Shown piece after piece: positions 46,504-56,848 of a DNA stretch of 64,000 nt. The notes beneath the pieces are model-generated. The model ran no database searches. It worked only from the letters and a program-made list of their open reading frames with translations, and had not been told where the DNA came from. Within the stretch, counting starts at the first letter, position 1. Every line of letters starts with the position of its first letter. The stretch spans positions 434,001 to 498,000 of the forward strand of contig JBGORM010000001.1 of assembly GCA_041538185.1 (NCBI GenBank). Direction: 5' to 3'. This stretch comes from Melioribacteraceae bacterium 4301-Me (GTDB lineage Bacteria; Bacteroidota; Ignavibacteria; Ignavibacteriales; Melioribacteraceae). A program made the translations under genes and the position numbers.

Positions 46504-48731
46504 TGACATTGAGAATTCTACTTAATAGGAAAATTATATCTTTCCCTAATTTTGTTCTTTTTTTAGTTGCTATAGCAAATTTATTTTTTATACGCTTGCC
46601 ACTTTTGAATGTATTTAGCTATGAATTTTCTGTTGTTAATGCAGTTGTTTTATCGTTTTTTGTTGGTCTTTCTATAATTTATTTCAACGTTAAGGACAGT
46701 AATTACATAAACAAATTAGAAATATTATTTAATGAAAAGTATTTTTATTTAAGTATAGTTCTAATTCCACTTTTAATTGCTACGATAAATAGTGCTCTTT
46801 TCTCTTTGTGTCCATTGGGTGATGGTTATCTTTTTTATTTAATTATTACTTTGCCGTCTATATTTTTTACAATTTCACTTTCTCTTTTATTATTAAATTT
46901 TACTTCTAGCAATTGGACTTATTTTCTTTTAATTGTTGTACTTATCATAATAATAGTAATATTACCTATAGCTGAGATATATTTTTATCCACAAGTTTAT
47001 TTTTTTAATCCAGTAATAGGATACTTTCCCGGTGTAATTTATGATGAATATGTCCCAATTAGTATTAAATTAATTTCTTACAGAGCCTCAGTTTTATTTA
47101 TATCTTTATTATTAATCTATTTATTACGTAATGGCAGATATAAAACGAAGCTAAAATTGCTTGTTTCTTTATTGATTTTTCTTTTTGCTTTTTTCGGCTT
47201 AGATAACATTTTAAAGTTAAATATGACTACAAATAATCTACAATCAAGATTAAATAAAATAGCGATTTCTAATGATTTTACAATAAATTACACAAATTTA
47301 TCTAATAATAAGTATATATTCTTAATTACATTAAAACACGAGTATTATTTAAATCAAATAACACAAGAATTAAAGGTTTCACACATCACTCCAATTCACT
47401 CTTATATTTTTAGTAATAGTGAGCAAAAACGAGAACTTATTGGTGCTGGTAATGCTGATTTGGCGAAACCTTGGCTGAATCAAATTTATATAAATGAGGA
47501 AGATTTAGATGCCACATTGAAGCATGAGTTGCTCCACGTAATTTCAGCTAACTTTGGCACAACACCATTTAAGCTTGCTTCAAAGTTTAATCCGGCTTTA
47601 ATTGAGGGTTTTGCTACTGCTTATGAAAATAATTTTGATGATTATCCTATACATGTTGTGGCAAAAATAGCAATGGACTCGGGCTATGATATTTCAATAG
47701 TGAACCTTTTTTCTGGATTTAATTTTTTTAATAACTATTCTACCCTTTCTTATGTGTTTGCTGGGTCGTTTATTAGATTTTTATCCGAGAAATATGGTGT
47801 GAATGTTATTAAAAAAATTTATGCTGACGGTGATTTTGTAAAGCACACTGGCAAAGATCTTGCAAAACTTGAAAGTAATTATAAAAAATATTTATCTGTT
47901 CTTAACGTCAATACTAATCCATTTGTTGCACAGTTGTATTTTGCTGGACATACAATTTTTAGAAAATTTTGCGTCAGGACAGCTGCAAAATTTTTAAGGG
48001 AAGCAAATAAACTTTATTATGAAGGTCGTTATAAAGATGCATATAAAAAATTTTTACAAATATACAGTTATACGAACTCCTATCCGGCCTTAATTGGGTG
48101 CGTTCAGTCTATGTTCAAAGTATCTGAATACAACCAAGCAAAAGAAATGATAACAAAACAAATAAATAAATTCACCAAATCACAATATTTTTTTAATCTA
48201 CAATTGCTTCTTGCTGATGCTTATATTTTGACAAATAATATTGATTCAGCAAAGACAATTCTTAATAGAGTAATCTTAGAAAATCCTAGCCATCTATATA
48301 CTAGTTTAGCTCTCTTAAAAGAAAAAATCCTGCAGAAAGGGATTGTTTTTTATAAAAACTTTTTAAATGCAGAAAAAGTAGAAAAATTTTACACAGCCTT
48401 AGAGGAATATAATAATTCAAAAGAAAAGCAATTAATACCAATTTTATTAAATTACGCTGAAACATCCGATTCAATTGCAATGAAGATTAAAAAGGTATTT
48501 TTTGATAACTTTAGAGTAGTAAACGTAGAAACTAGTTATTACGCTTTTCTTTTGTCAAAGTACTTTTTAAATTGCATGGATTTTTCAGCTGCAAAATATT
48601 TTGCCGAAATTTCTCTTGAGTTCAAAAAAAATAATTATTATAAAGATGTGTTAGAAGAAAACTCCAAAATGATAAGTTGGATTGCAAAGAATTTCAATAC
48701 AGTTGAAAGTAGTATTAAGATAATTAAATAA
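46503..48731 (+). CDS. Membrane metallopeptidase (MA-type HExxH) with TPR-like tail
   Basis: A 742-residue protein. About seven or eight hydrophobic helices fill residues 10-240. A peptidase-MA-like domain follows with HELLH (H341, E342, H345) and, 22 residues further on, an ALIEGFATAYEN glutamate (E368), the pattern of gluzincin zinc peptidases. The C-terminal part (about 490-640) looks like TPR-type helices (ANKLYYEGRYKDAYKKFLQIY, QLLLADAYILTNNIDSAKTIL). I do not recognise a named family for the whole protein. It is translationally coupled to murA and sits in a wall-related operon. The substrate is unknown. Confidence 0.72.
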   Translation: MTLRILLNRKIISFPNFVLFLVAIANLFFIRLPLLNVFSYEFSVVNAVVLSFFVGLSIIYFNVKDSNYINKLEILFNEKYFYLSIVLIPLLIATINSALFSLCPLGDGYLFYLIITLPSIFFTISLSLLLLNFTSSNWTYFLLIVVLIIIIVILPIAEIYFYPQVYFFNPVIGYFPGVIYDEYVPISIKLISYRASVLFISLLLIYLLRNGRYKTKLKLLVSLLIFLFAFFGLDNILKLNMTTNNLQSRLNKIAISNDFTINYTNLSNNKYIFLITLKHEYYLNQITQELKVSHITPIHSYIFSNSEQKRELIGAGNADLAKPWLNQIYINEEDLDATLKHELLHVISANFGTTPFKLASKFNPALIEGFATAYENNFDDYPIHVVAKIAMDSGYDISIVNLFSGFNFFNNYSTLSYVFAGSFIRFLSEKYGVNVIKKIYADGDFVKHTGKDLAKLESNYKKYLSVLNVNTNPFVAQLYFAGHTIFRKFCVRTAAKFLREANKLYYEGRYKDAYKKFLQIYSYTNSYPALIGCVQSMFKVSEYNQAKEMITKQINKFTKSQYFFNLQLLLADAYILTNNIDSAKTILNRVILENPSHLYTSLALLKEKILQKGIVFYKNFLNAEKVEKFYTALEEYNNSKEKQLIPILLNYAETSDSIAMKIKKVFFDNFRVVNVETSYYAFLLSKYFLNCMDFSAAKYFAEISLEFKKNNYYKDVLEENSKMISWIAKNFNTVESSIKIIK

Positions 48732-48747
48732 TATCGTAGGAGTAATA

Positions 48748-50163
48748 GTGCAGATAAATTTAGAAAATAAAATTACTCAGATACAGCTTTTACATAAAAT
48801 TTCTCAACTCGCAAAAGAAAGAAATGAGAAAGTATTTTTAGTGGGAGGGTTTGTTAGAGATTTACTTTTAAATAGAATTGGAGACGAGCTAGATATATTA
48901 ATAGTTGGGGATGGTCCTCAATTCGCAGAGCAATTAGCAAAACAAATTGGAATAAAAACCGTAACCGTATATAAAAACTTTGGCACTGCTCAATTTAAAT
49001 ATGAAAACTATACTTATGAGTTTGTAGGTGCACGTAAAGAATCTTATTCAAGAGCAAGCAGAAATCCCATCGTTGAAAAGGGAACGCTTGATGATGATAT
49101 CAATAGACGTGATTTCACTATTAACACATTAGCAATCTCATTAAATGCAGAGGATTTTGGTCTACTATACGATAAATTTAATAGTCTTGATGATATAAGA
49201 AATCAAATTATAAAAACACCGCTTGACCCATATAAAACTTTTGACGACGATCCATTAAGGATTTTAAGAGCTTTTCGCTTTGCATCTCAATTACAATTCG
49301 AAATTGATGAATCGGTCTTAGAAGCTGCTGAAAAAATGGCAGAGAGATTAAAAATAGTTGCTCAAGAAAGAATAACAGATGAATTCTTAAAAATTTTATC
49401 ATCCGCCAAACCATCAATTGGGCTGAAGTACCTACAAAAAACAAAAGTAATGAATATTGTGTTCCCAGAAATAGCTAACTTAGAAGGCGTTGAGCAACGA
49501 AAAGATTTTCATCATAAAGATGTTTTTTATCATACATTAATTGTAGTAGATAATATTTCTGCTATTACAGATAACATTTGGCTTCGTTTTGCTGCTTTGG
49601 TTCATGATATTGCTAAGCCACAAACAAAAAAATTTATTGAAGGAATAGGATGGACTTTCCATGGACACGAGGAAATTGGAGCTCGTATGATGAAAGAAAT
49701 TTTTAATAGAATGAAGCTTCCTCATTCTAAACTTCCTTATGTAGAAAAACTTGTTAAATTGCATTTGAGACCTATTGCTTTAGTTGATGACCAAGTTACT
49801 GATTCAGCTATTAGGCGACTTATTGTTGCAGCTGGCGATGACCTTGACGATTTAATTAAATTATGCAGGGCAGATATAACTAGCAAGAATCAATCTAAGG
49901 TAAACAAATATTTAGAGAACTATGAAAAAGTAATGAATAAGGTACACGAAGTTCTGGAAAAAGATAAATTAAGAGCATTTCAATCACCAGTCAGAGGCGA
50001 TGTAATAATGCAAGTCTGCAACTTAAAACCTTCTAAAAAAGTCGGCGAAATAAAATCTGCTATTGAAGAAGCTATATTAGAAGGTAAAATAGCTAACAAT
50101 TTTGATGAAGCTTATAATTACCTCCTAAAAATAAAAGACAAGTTTTTATCTTCGGAATCATAA
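48748..50163 (+). CDS. cca: CCA-adding / poly(A) polymerase family nucleotidyltransferase with HD domain
   Basis: A 471-residue class II nucleotidyltransferase. The head has LVGGFVRDLLLNRIGDELDI with the metal-binding aspartate pair, then RRDFTINTLAI and DDPLRILRAFRFA. An HD phosphohydrolase-like domain (about 255-385) has the motif FAALVHDIAKP. It starts with GTG, supported by GTAGGAG at 48736-48742. The CCA-adding role is favoured because the tRNA in this window lacks an encoded CCA, but poly(A) polymerase or a split A-adding/CC-adding system cannot be excluded. Confidence 0.87.
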   Translation: MQINLENKITQIQLLHKISQLAKERNEKVFLVGGFVRDLLLNRIGDELDILIVGDGPQFAEQLAKQIGIKTVTVYKNFGTAQFKYENYTYEFVGARKESYSRASRNPIVEKGTLDDDINRRDFTINTLAISLNAEDFGLLYDKFNSLDDIRNQIIKTPLDPYKTFDDDPLRILRAFRFASQLQFEIDESVLEAAEKMAERLKIVAQERITDEFLKILSSAKPSIGLKYLQKTKVMNIVFPEIANLEGVEQRKDFHHKDVFYHTLIVVDNISAITDNIWLRFAALVHDIAKPQTKKFIEGIGWTFHGHEEIGARMMKEIFNRMKLPHSKLPYVEKLVKLHLRPIALVDDQVTDSAIRRLIVAAGDDLDDLIKLCRADITSKNQSKVNKYLENYEKVMNKVHEVLEKDKLRAFQSPVRGDVIMQVCNLKPSKKVGEIKSAIEEAILEGKIANNFDEAYNYLLKIKDKFLSSES

Positions 50164-50276
50164 AAATTTTAAAAAATTTCTCTCCAACTAATTTTTTTGT
50201 AACTTTTGTATTGATGATTTCGTCAAAACTGTTAAAAAATTTAATTAATAAATTTCTGTTGAGAAGGAGAAAACTA

Positions 50277-51620
50277 ATGAAACAATTAATTCTTTGTCTT
50301 TTTTTTATCTTTACAATGCCAACTCTTGCTCAGAAAACTTTAACTTTGGATGATGCTGTTAAAATTGCTCTTCAAAGAAATCCGGATTTAATTAAGGCAA
50401 AAAACAACTTAGAAACCTATAAATCCCAACTTAAAAGTGCTTACGGAGATTTGCTACCAAGCTTAGGAACTCAGGCTACGTGGAACTGGCAAAGGATAAA
50501 TGATGCTGGTGGAGTACAAAGAGACTTCTTTGGCAACCTTGTTAATATTCCTCCTTCACAGACAGACAACCGCTATTATCAAGTAGGTTTTGGCGGCAGT
50601 GTTGTTCTCTTTAATGGCCTAGCCAACTGGGCAAATATCTCAAAACAAAGTGATAATCTTGAAGCAGCAAGGTTGAACCTTGAGAAATTTAAACAAAATA
50701 TTGTATTGCAAACCTCAAGTTATTACTATGCTGTTTTAAATGCTGAAGAGTTAATGAAAGTGCGTGAAGAAAATGTAAAGTATAATCAAAAGTTTTTAGA
50801 GACAGTCCAAGAAAGACACAGATTAGGTGCAGTGGCAATTGCAGATGTTTACAGTCAACAAGTTCAATTAGGAAATGCAGAATTACTGTTGATTCAAGCT
50901 CAGAATACGTATGAAACAGCTAAAAGCAACTTGCTTAATTATTTAGGATTAAATGTGTTAGAAGAATATAAATTTGTTGATCCTTATGGCGAAAAAGATT
51001 CCATTAATACAGATAAATATATGAGTATGTTCGATGATGTAACTGTTATGGTCAATCAAGCTTTAGCCAACAGAAAGGATTTTAAAGGTCAACAATTATT
51101 ATTAAATGCAGCCAAAAGCGGCGTAACTATTGCAAGAGGTGGAATATTTCCTTCATTGACCGGCAATTATTCTTTTGGTACAAGCGCAACCGACCCAAAT
51201 AATTTATTTAACAGAAAAACTTGGAGCGTTGGACTTACATTAAGCTTACCAATATTTTCTAATTTCAATACTGAAAACAATATTGAATTTGCAATGGCTT
51301 CAGAAAAGAATGCCGAAGAAGATTTAAATACGCTTCAAAGACAAATTAAAATAGAAATTAAGCAAGGCTACCTCGACTTAACGGCTGCAAAGAAAAGTTT
51401 AGACGTTGCAACTAAAAATGTTGTCTCTGCTGAAGAAAATAGAAAGGTAAATCAAGAGAGGTATAATTTAGGCTCAGGTACAATCTTAGATGTTTTACAA
51501 GCTGATAGAGATTACACTGATGCCTTAAGAAATAAAATTGATGCACTTTATAACTTCTATAAAGCTAAGGATGCGTTAATGAACTCCTTAGGCAAACTTG
51601 ATTATAAAAAATATGAATAA
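50277..51620 (+). CDS. TolC-family outer-membrane efflux protein
   Basis: About 447 residues from ATG 50277. That start has a strong GAGAAGGAGA just upstream and gives a clean signal peptide (MKQLILCLFFIFTMPTLAQ); the longer frame from 50211 adds 22 basic residues. Two TolC repeat halves are seen: LTLDDAVKIALQRNPDLIKAKN with YGDLLPSLG, and NRKDFKGQQLLLNAAKSG. The protein forms the outer-membrane duct of the tripartite exporter whose adaptor, ATPase and permeases follow in order. Confidence 0.92.
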   Translation: MKQLILCLFFIFTMPTLAQKTLTLDDAVKIALQRNPDLIKAKNNLETYKSQLKSAYGDLLPSLGTQATWNWQRINDAGGVQRDFFGNLVNIPPSQTDNRYYQVGFGGSVVLFNGLANWANISKQSDNLEAARLNLEKFKQNIVLQTSSYYYAVLNAEELMKVREENVKYNQKFLETVQERHRLGAVAIADVYSQQVQLGNAELLLIQAQNTYETAKSNLLNYLGLNVLEEYKFVDPYGEKDSINTDKYMSMFDDVTVMVNQALANRKDFKGQQLLLNAAKSGVTIARGGIFPSLTGNYSFGTSATDPNNLFNRKTWSVGLTLSLPIFSNFNTENNIEFAMASEKNAEEDLNTLQRQIKIEIKQGYLDLTAAKKSLDVATKNVVSAEENRKVNQERYNLGSGTILDVLQADRDYTDALRNKIDALYNFYKAKDALMNSLGKLDYKKYE

Positions 51621-51640
51621 ACTTAAGGGAGCTAAATAAA

Positions 51641-52939
51641 ATGGCAAACGGGAAAAAAAAGAATAAGAAAAAGCTTTTCATTTTTGGTGGATTGGGTTTA
51701 CTTCTACTTATTGTAATACTGCTTGTTGCATTTGGCGGTAATAAAGAAACAATTATACAGGTTCAAACTGAATTAGCTGCTAAGAGAACTATTACTCAAG
51801 TTGTTTCAGCTACTGGCAAAATTAATCCGGTTTTTCAAGTAACAATTAGTGCTGAGGCAACTGGAGAAATTGTAGAACTTCCTGTAGAAGAAGGTGATAA
51901 TGTTCGTAAAGGACAATTGCTTTTAAGAATTAAACCTGATATTTACATTGCTCAAAAAAATAAAGCAGAAGCGACACTTGCTCAAGCAAGAGCAACTTTA
52001 CATTCACGTCAAGCAGCTTTAGACCAAGTAGAGGCTGATTATAAAAGAATTCAAGGTTTGTACGGTAAAGGTCTTGCAAGCGATGCCGACCTTGAAATGG
52101 CAAAATCAAATTACTTGCAAAGACTGGGCGATTTGAACGCACAAAAATCTTTTGTCCAAAATGCTGAAGCAGCATTAAAAGAAGCTATAGAAAACTTAAA
52201 TAAAACTACAATCTATTCTCCAATTAATGGAACCATTAGCAAAAGAAATGTTGAGTTGGGTCAGCGTGTTTTAGGTAGCGGTTACAGCCCCGGAACAGAA
52301 CTGCTTACTGTTGCGGATTTAACAAATATGGAAGCTACTGTTGACGTTGATGAAAATGACGTTGTTTTGGTCTCTGTCGGTGATACAGCAAAAATTAATA
52401 TCGATGCATTTGGCGATAAAGTATTTAAAGGTGTTGTAACCCAAATAGGCAACAGTGCTAAAACAACTGGACTTGGTACTCAAGATGAAGTTGTTAATTT
52501 TGAAGTAAAAATAAAATTGTTAAATCTTGATCCTGCTATACGACCTGGGATGTCATGTGATGCTGAAATCCAAACTGAAACGAAACAAAATGTGGTCTCC
52601 GTTCCAATACAAAGTGTTACTGCTAGAACTGTCATGCCTCAGATGACAACTGCAGATAAATCTGATGATAGTGGAGGTTTAACTACTACTACAGAGACGA
52701 AAAACGGCAAAAATAACAAACCAAAAGAAGTAGTTTTTATTGTTAAAAATGGACAAGCGAAAATGGTTGAAGTAAAAACTGGCATAAGCGACGATACTTA
52801 CATTGAAATTGTAAGTGGATTACAAGGCGGTGAAGAAGTTATTGTTGGTCCTTATAGAGCAGTTTCGAAAGAACTGGAAGATGGTTCTAAAATTTCTGTG
52901 CTATCAAAGAAAAAAATGTTAGAAAAACAAAATTCTTAA
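51641..52939 (+). CDS. MacA/HlyD-type periplasmic adaptor
   Basis: A 432-residue membrane-fusion protein. A single N-terminal anchor (about 12-30) is followed by the lipoyl half (GEIVELPVEEGDNVRKGQLLLRI), a coiled-coil hairpin (about 90-180), the second lipoyl half (TIYSPINGTISKRNVELGQRV), a beta-barrel domain and a membrane-proximal domain (FIVKNGQAKMVEVKTG). A good ribosome binding site, AAGGGAG, precedes it. It bridges the TolC-like duct to the MacB-type permeases. Confidence 0.92.
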   Translation: MANGKKKNKKKLFIFGGLGLLLLIVILLVAFGGNKETIIQVQTELAAKRTITQVVSATGKINPVFQVTISAEATGEIVELPVEEGDNVRKGQLLLRIKPDIYIAQKNKAEATLAQARATLHSRQAALDQVEADYKRIQGLYGKGLASDADLEMAKSNYLQRLGDLNAQKSFVQNAEAALKEAIENLNKTTIYSPINGTISKRNVELGQRVLGSGYSPGTELLTVADLTNMEATVDVDENDVVLVSVGDTAKINIDAFGDKVFKGVVTQIGNSAKTTGLGTQDEVVNFEVKIKLLNLDPAIRPGMSCDAEIQTETKQNVVSVPIQSVTARTVMPQMTTADKSDDSGGLTTTTETKNGKNNKPKEVVFIVKNGQAKMVEVKTGISDDTYIEIVSGLQGGEEVIVGPYRAVSKELEDGSKISVLSKKKMLEKQNS

Positions 52940-52954
52940 TAAAATGAGATTATT

Positions 52955-53671
52955 ATGAATATTATAAAAATTGAGCATATTTCTAAAATTTACCAAGTCG
53001 GTGCCGAGGAAGTCCATGCTCTAAGAGATATTTCATTGCAAATAAATAAAAATGAATATGTAGCTATTATGGGTCCGTCCGGTTCAGGTAAATCTACACT
53101 TATGAATATTTTAGGTTGCCTGGACACACCTACAAAAGGTTTGTATAATTTTAAGGGCCATAATGTTAGCGAAATGAACGATAATGAATTAGCTAAAATT
53201 AGAAATAAAGAAATTGGTTTTGTTTTTCAAACTTTTAATTTATTGCCTCGATCAGATGCTTTGCACAATGTTGAATTACCTTTAATATACGCAGGTGTTC
53301 CAGCTTCTGAAAGAAGAGAAAGAGCAATTGCAGCTTTGGAAAACGTTGGATTGCTGGATAGAATTCATCATAAACCAAATGAGCTTTCGGGTGGACAGCG
53401 ACAAAGAGTTGCGATTGCAAGAGCTCTGGTTACAAGACCAGCTATTATTCTTGCTGATGAACCAACTGGAAATCTTGACACAAAGACTGGCGAAGATATA
53501 ATGGCTCTTTTTAATCAAATTTACGAACAAGGTAATACAATAATTTTAGTTACCCACGAAGAATATATTGCCGAACATGCAGAAAGAATAATTAGAATTC
53601 GTGATGGCTTGATTGAAAAAGATGAAAAAGTGATTAAAAGAGTAATACCTAAAAAAGAAAGTGTAGCCTAA
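52955..53671 (+). CDS. MacB/LolD-type ABC transporter ATPase
   Basis: A 238-residue nucleotide-binding subunit. Walker [11 protein letters not shown]-loop FQTFNLLPR, signature [15 protein letters not shown], Walker [13 protein letters not shown] and H-loop LVTHEE are all intact. It is a stand-alone ATPase, not fused to a permease as in E. coli MacB. It is the only ATPase for the four FtsX-type permeases in this region. Confidence 0.95.
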   Translation: MNIIKIEHISKIYQVGAEEVHALRDISLQINKNEYVAIMGPSGSGKSTLMNILGCLDTPTKGLYNFKGHNVSEMNDNELAKIRNKEIGFVFQTFNLLPRSDALHNVELPLIYAGVPASERRERAIAALENVGLLDRIHHKPNELSGGQRQRVAIARALVTRPAIILADEPTGNLDTKTGEDIMALFNQIYEQGNTIILVTHEEYIAEHAERIIRIRDGLIEKDEKVIKRVIPKKESVA

Positions 53672-53692
53672 ATATTCTGACAGGGAGAGTTA

Positions 53693-54931
53693 ATGAAAAA
53701 TTACTTGTTTGAACTAAAAGAAGGCTTGTTGATATCTTTACGTGCTATCCGAGCAAATAAAATTAGATCTGTTCTCACAACTTTAGGAATTGTAATTGGA
53801 GTAGCTTCTGTTGTACTTATGTCGACTGCCATTAAAGGAATTGATAATGCTTTTCAAAAAGGAGTTTCATCACTTGGTTCTGATAATCTCTACATTGATA
53901 AGTGGGAATGGTTCAACAACGATATACCTTGGTGGCAATTAAGAAACAGAAAGAATTTAACATTAGATGACTATCGCAAATATGCTGAATTAGCAAAATT
54001 ACCTCTTGCTACTGCCCCAACTGTCTGGAGTGTGCAGTCAATTAAGTTTAAGAATACAACAGTAGAATCGATATTTATTACAGGCACCACTTCTGATTAC
54101 ATAAAAACAACTAATCTAACATTTAACGAAGGTAGATTTTTTAACGATTTTGAAAGTAGAGGAGCTAGAAATGTAGCCGTACTTGGTGCAACTGTTGCTA
54201 AAAATTTATTTCCTCGTGGGCATGCAATAGGTCAAGAAATAAGAATAAAAGGGCAAAAGTATAAAGTTTTGGGAGTATTAGCTGAACAAGGTAGTTGGGT
54301 GATGGGAAGCTTTAATCCAGATAATCAAGTATTTATACCAATACAAAATGTCTTTAAGTATATGCAAAGCCAATCTTTTAGAAGTATTACAATTAATGTA
54401 CGTGCGCCAAACAGCCAAATGATTGAAGCTGTTAAAGATGAGGCTATTGGAATAATGCGTAAAATAAGAGGATTAAAATATAATGAGCCAAACGACTTTT
54501 CTATTAATCAACAGGAAGGATTGTTAAACAATATAAATCAAACAGTGGGTGTAATACAAATAGCTGGACTTTTTATTACTGGGTTAGCTTTGTTTGTCGG
54601 TGCAATTGGTATAATGAACATTATGTTTGTCTCTGTTAAAGAGCGAACAAAGGAGATTGGTATCAGAAAAGCAATAGGAGCTAAAAAAAGAGCAATACTG
54701 ACTCAATTTATAACTGAATCGGCTGTTATTTGTCTACTTGGCGGATTGGTTGGACTTTTAATTGCAGTGTTGCTTAGTATGATTGTAAATCAATTCCTTC
54801 CAACATCTGTTCAAATTGATGCGGTTATATTAGCCTTTTTTATTTCACTAATTACTGGCGTTTTGTCTGGGTTAGCACCTGCTTATACAGCATCTAACTT
54901 AGACCCAGTGGAAGCTTTGAGGTATGAATAA
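53693..54931 (+). CDS. MacB-type FtsX permease A
   Basis: A 412-residue permease. The N-terminal helix (NKIRSVLTTLGIVIGVASVV) is followed by a MacB periplasmic core domain (about 60-270). Three C-terminal FtsX helices follow, with the coupling motif KERTKEIGIRKAIGAKKRAILTQF. It ends LDPVEALRYE. It has no ATPase domain. The next permease starts directly after its stop codon. It is closest to permease C at 56849, which suggests a duplicated pair. Confidence 0.92.
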   Translation: MKNYLFELKEGLLISLRAIRANKIRSVLTTLGIVIGVASVVLMSTAIKGIDNAFQKGVSSLGSDNLYIDKWEWFNNDIPWWQLRNRKNLTLDDYRKYAELAKLPLATAPTVWSVQSIKFKNTTVESIFITGTTSDYIKTTNLTFNEGRFFNDFESRGARNVAVLGATVAKNLFPRGHAIGQEIRIKGQKYKVLGVLAEQGSWVMGSFNPDNQVFIPIQNVFKYMQSQSFRSITINVRAPNSQMIEAVKDEAIGIMRKIRGLKYNEPNDFSINQQEGLLNNINQTVGVIQIAGLFITGLALFVGAIGIMNIMFVSVKERTKEIGIRKAIGAKKRAILTQFITESAVICLLGGLVGLLIAVLLSMIVNQFLPTSVQIDAVILAFFISLITGVLSGLAPAYTASNLDPVEALRYE

Positions 54932-56164
54932 ATGGAAATATTAGAATTATTTAAAGTCGCTTTCAATTCACTTAGAACTAATAAATTACGTTCAGCACTT
55001 ACAATTTTAGGTATTGTTGTAGGTATTTTTTCAATTATTGCTATAAGTACTGTAATTGAAATGCTGCAAAGCAGTATTGAACAAGGTGTCTCTCAATTAG
55101 GGCAAAATACTTTTCAAATACAAAAATGGCCACCAGTTAGAACTGGTGGCCCTGGTGAATTTGCCAAATATAGAAACAGACCCGACATAACATTGGAAGA
55201 ATTCTACGCATTAAAAGAAAAATTGACCCAAGCTAAGTATGTTGCAGCTGAACAATGGTCAGGCGGTAAAAGGTTTACTTATGGAAATAAAGAAACTAAT
55301 CCTAATGTTTCATTTGCAGGTGTTACACCAGAAGCATTCCCAAATAACAAATGGATAATTGATAAAGGTAGAGCAATAAACGAAAGAGACTTGCAAAGAT
55401 ATGAAAATGTAGTTGTCCTTGGGGCAGATATTGCAAAGACTTTATTTGATTACATTGACCCTATCGGCCAAATAATAAAAGTAGATGGACATAAATTAAA
55501 AGTAATTGGTGTACTTGAAAAGCAAGGTAGCTTTTTTGGACAAAGCCAAGATAATTTTGCAATTACACCATTAACAACATTTCAATCCTTTTATGGCAAA
55601 AGAAGTAGAAGTATAAATATTACAGTTATGTCATATGGAAAAGACGATTACGAAAATCTTATTGAAATTGCTGAAGGTTATTTTAGAACAATAAGAAAAT
55701 TGTCGCCTACAGAAGAAAATGATTTCTCAATATTTTCAAACGAATCCGTTCTTACCCAAATTAATGATATAACTGCCGGGGTTAGAATTGGCTCTTATGT
55801 TGTAGCAGCTATTGCGCTGCTTGCCGCAGGTGTTGGCATCATGAACATAATGCTTGTTTCAGTAACAGAAAGAACAAGAGAAATTGGAATACGTAAAGCT
55901 ATTGGTGCTAAGAAGTCTAATATATTAACTCAATTTTTAATCGAGGCTGTTGCCTTGTGCCTAAGCGGTGGAATAGTTGGCATTATTTTGGGCATTATCG
56001 CCGGCAATGTTGCTGGTTCCTTTTTAAATGCTTCGGCTGTTTTGCCTTTAGATTGGATAATGATTGGCGTTATATTGTGTGTTGTTATTGGAATTGGATT
56101 CGGCACATATCCAGCTTATAAAGCTTCTAATCTTGATCCTATTGAAGCACTGAGATACGAATAA
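54932..56164 (+). CDS. MacB-type FtsX permease B
   Basis: A 410-residue permease of the same four-helix plus periplasmic-core design (NKLRSALTILGIVVGIFSII; ERTREIGIRKAIGAKKSN; ending LDPIEALRYE). Its ATG abuts the stop of permease A. It is more like permease D (58081) than A, so A and B probably form a heterodimer around the ATPase at 52955. Confidence 0.92.
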   Translation: MEILELFKVAFNSLRTNKLRSALTILGIVVGIFSIIAISTVIEMLQSSIEQGVSQLGQNTFQIQKWPPVRTGGPGEFAKYRNRPDITLEEFYALKEKLTQAKYVAAEQWSGGKRFTYGNKETNPNVSFAGVTPEAFPNNKWIIDKGRAINERDLQRYENVVVLGADIAKTLFDYIDPIGQIIKVDGHKLKVIGVLEKQGSFFGQSQDNFAITPLTTFQSFYGKRSRSINITVMSYGKDDYENLIEIAEGYFRTIRKLSPTEENDFSIFSNESVLTQINDITAGVRIGSYVVAAIALLAAGVGIMNIMLVSVTERTREIGIRKAIGAKKSNILTQFLIEAVALCLSGGIVGIILGIIAGNVAGSFLNASAVLPLDWIMIGVILCVVIGIGFGTYPAYKASNLDPIEALRYE

Positions 56165-56290
56165 TAATTGCAATTCTTTTACAATCTTTTGATTCTTTTT
56201 ATTTAGTATCTACTAAAAAATTTTTATCAGTACATTTTAATTCAGCCTGCACATTAGGAAATTATATATTTACCCCGAATTCCCATTTTA

Positions 56291-56357
56291 TTTTTTAAAT
56301 AACCTTAGTAACATCATCAAACAAAAATGAAGATTAACTACCTTATTCTTAATTTTT
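56291..56357 (-). repeat. Dispersed repeat (inverted copy of 33684-33756)
   Basis: On the minus strand it reads AATTAAGAATAAGGTA, then TCTTCATTTTTGTTT, then TGTTACTAAGGTTATT, the same blocks as at 33684-33756. It lies in a gene-free gap, as its partner does. Confidence 0.6.
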
Positions 56358-56461
56358 CTTTCTTCAAAGAATAATTGGTTGAGGGGACCATAACCCTATA
56401 ACCATTGAAGCATTCGTTTTCATTGGCTGCAGCAAAAAAGTTCATCATCTTACTTTTTGTG

Positions 56462-56506
56462 TCGGAGATTGCTTCTTTACTTCGTCCGTACGGAATAACA
56501 GGATAA
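56462..56506 (-). repeat. REP-like unit, reverse copy of 33983 family
   Basis: GGAGATTGCTTC, TTACTTCGTCCG and GGAATAACAG correspond to the reverse complement of the REP-like unit at 33983-34018. The match is partial. Confidence 0.4.
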
Positions 56507-56848
56507 TGAATCGTAGTTGTAGATGCTTCCGTTGCTTTGATGAAAAAATTTAAGGACTCCAAAGAATGACAGTAATTTTTTATTCTATTATAAATTTCTT
56601 TTATCATGCCAAAAACACGACTCAAGTGATGGTATTTAGAATTTTGTAACACACAAGTAAGTAAGCCCACTTTCAAGTTTCTGTTTTTCTTTTATATAAA
56701 AGGACACAATTAAGTTCCATTTTTTATTGTTATACTTTGGTTTTCATGGTCGCTTAACTGTGAAGTCCGTCAGTAATTTTTAACTTTTCTGCTTTTTAAT
56801 TTTATAATAACAATATTATATTGCACAATAAAAAATTAACCTAACCTT

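Larger units (their letters stand above)
56165..56848. other. 684-bp gap with repeats between the permease pairs
   Basis: No convincing gene is found. A minus-strand frame of 112 codons (56338-56676) overlaps repeat sequence and has no recognisable family. The gap contains the inverted copy of the 33684 repeat (56291-56357) and a REP-like unit (about 56462-56506). It may have split one ancestral operon, so the second permease pair probably needs its own promoter. Confidence 0.6.

Noticed and set aside
56338..56676. 112-codon minus-strand open frame between the permease pairs
   Set aside because: It overlaps repeat sequences (56291-56357 and the REP-like unit near 56462) and shows no family; probably a chance frame.
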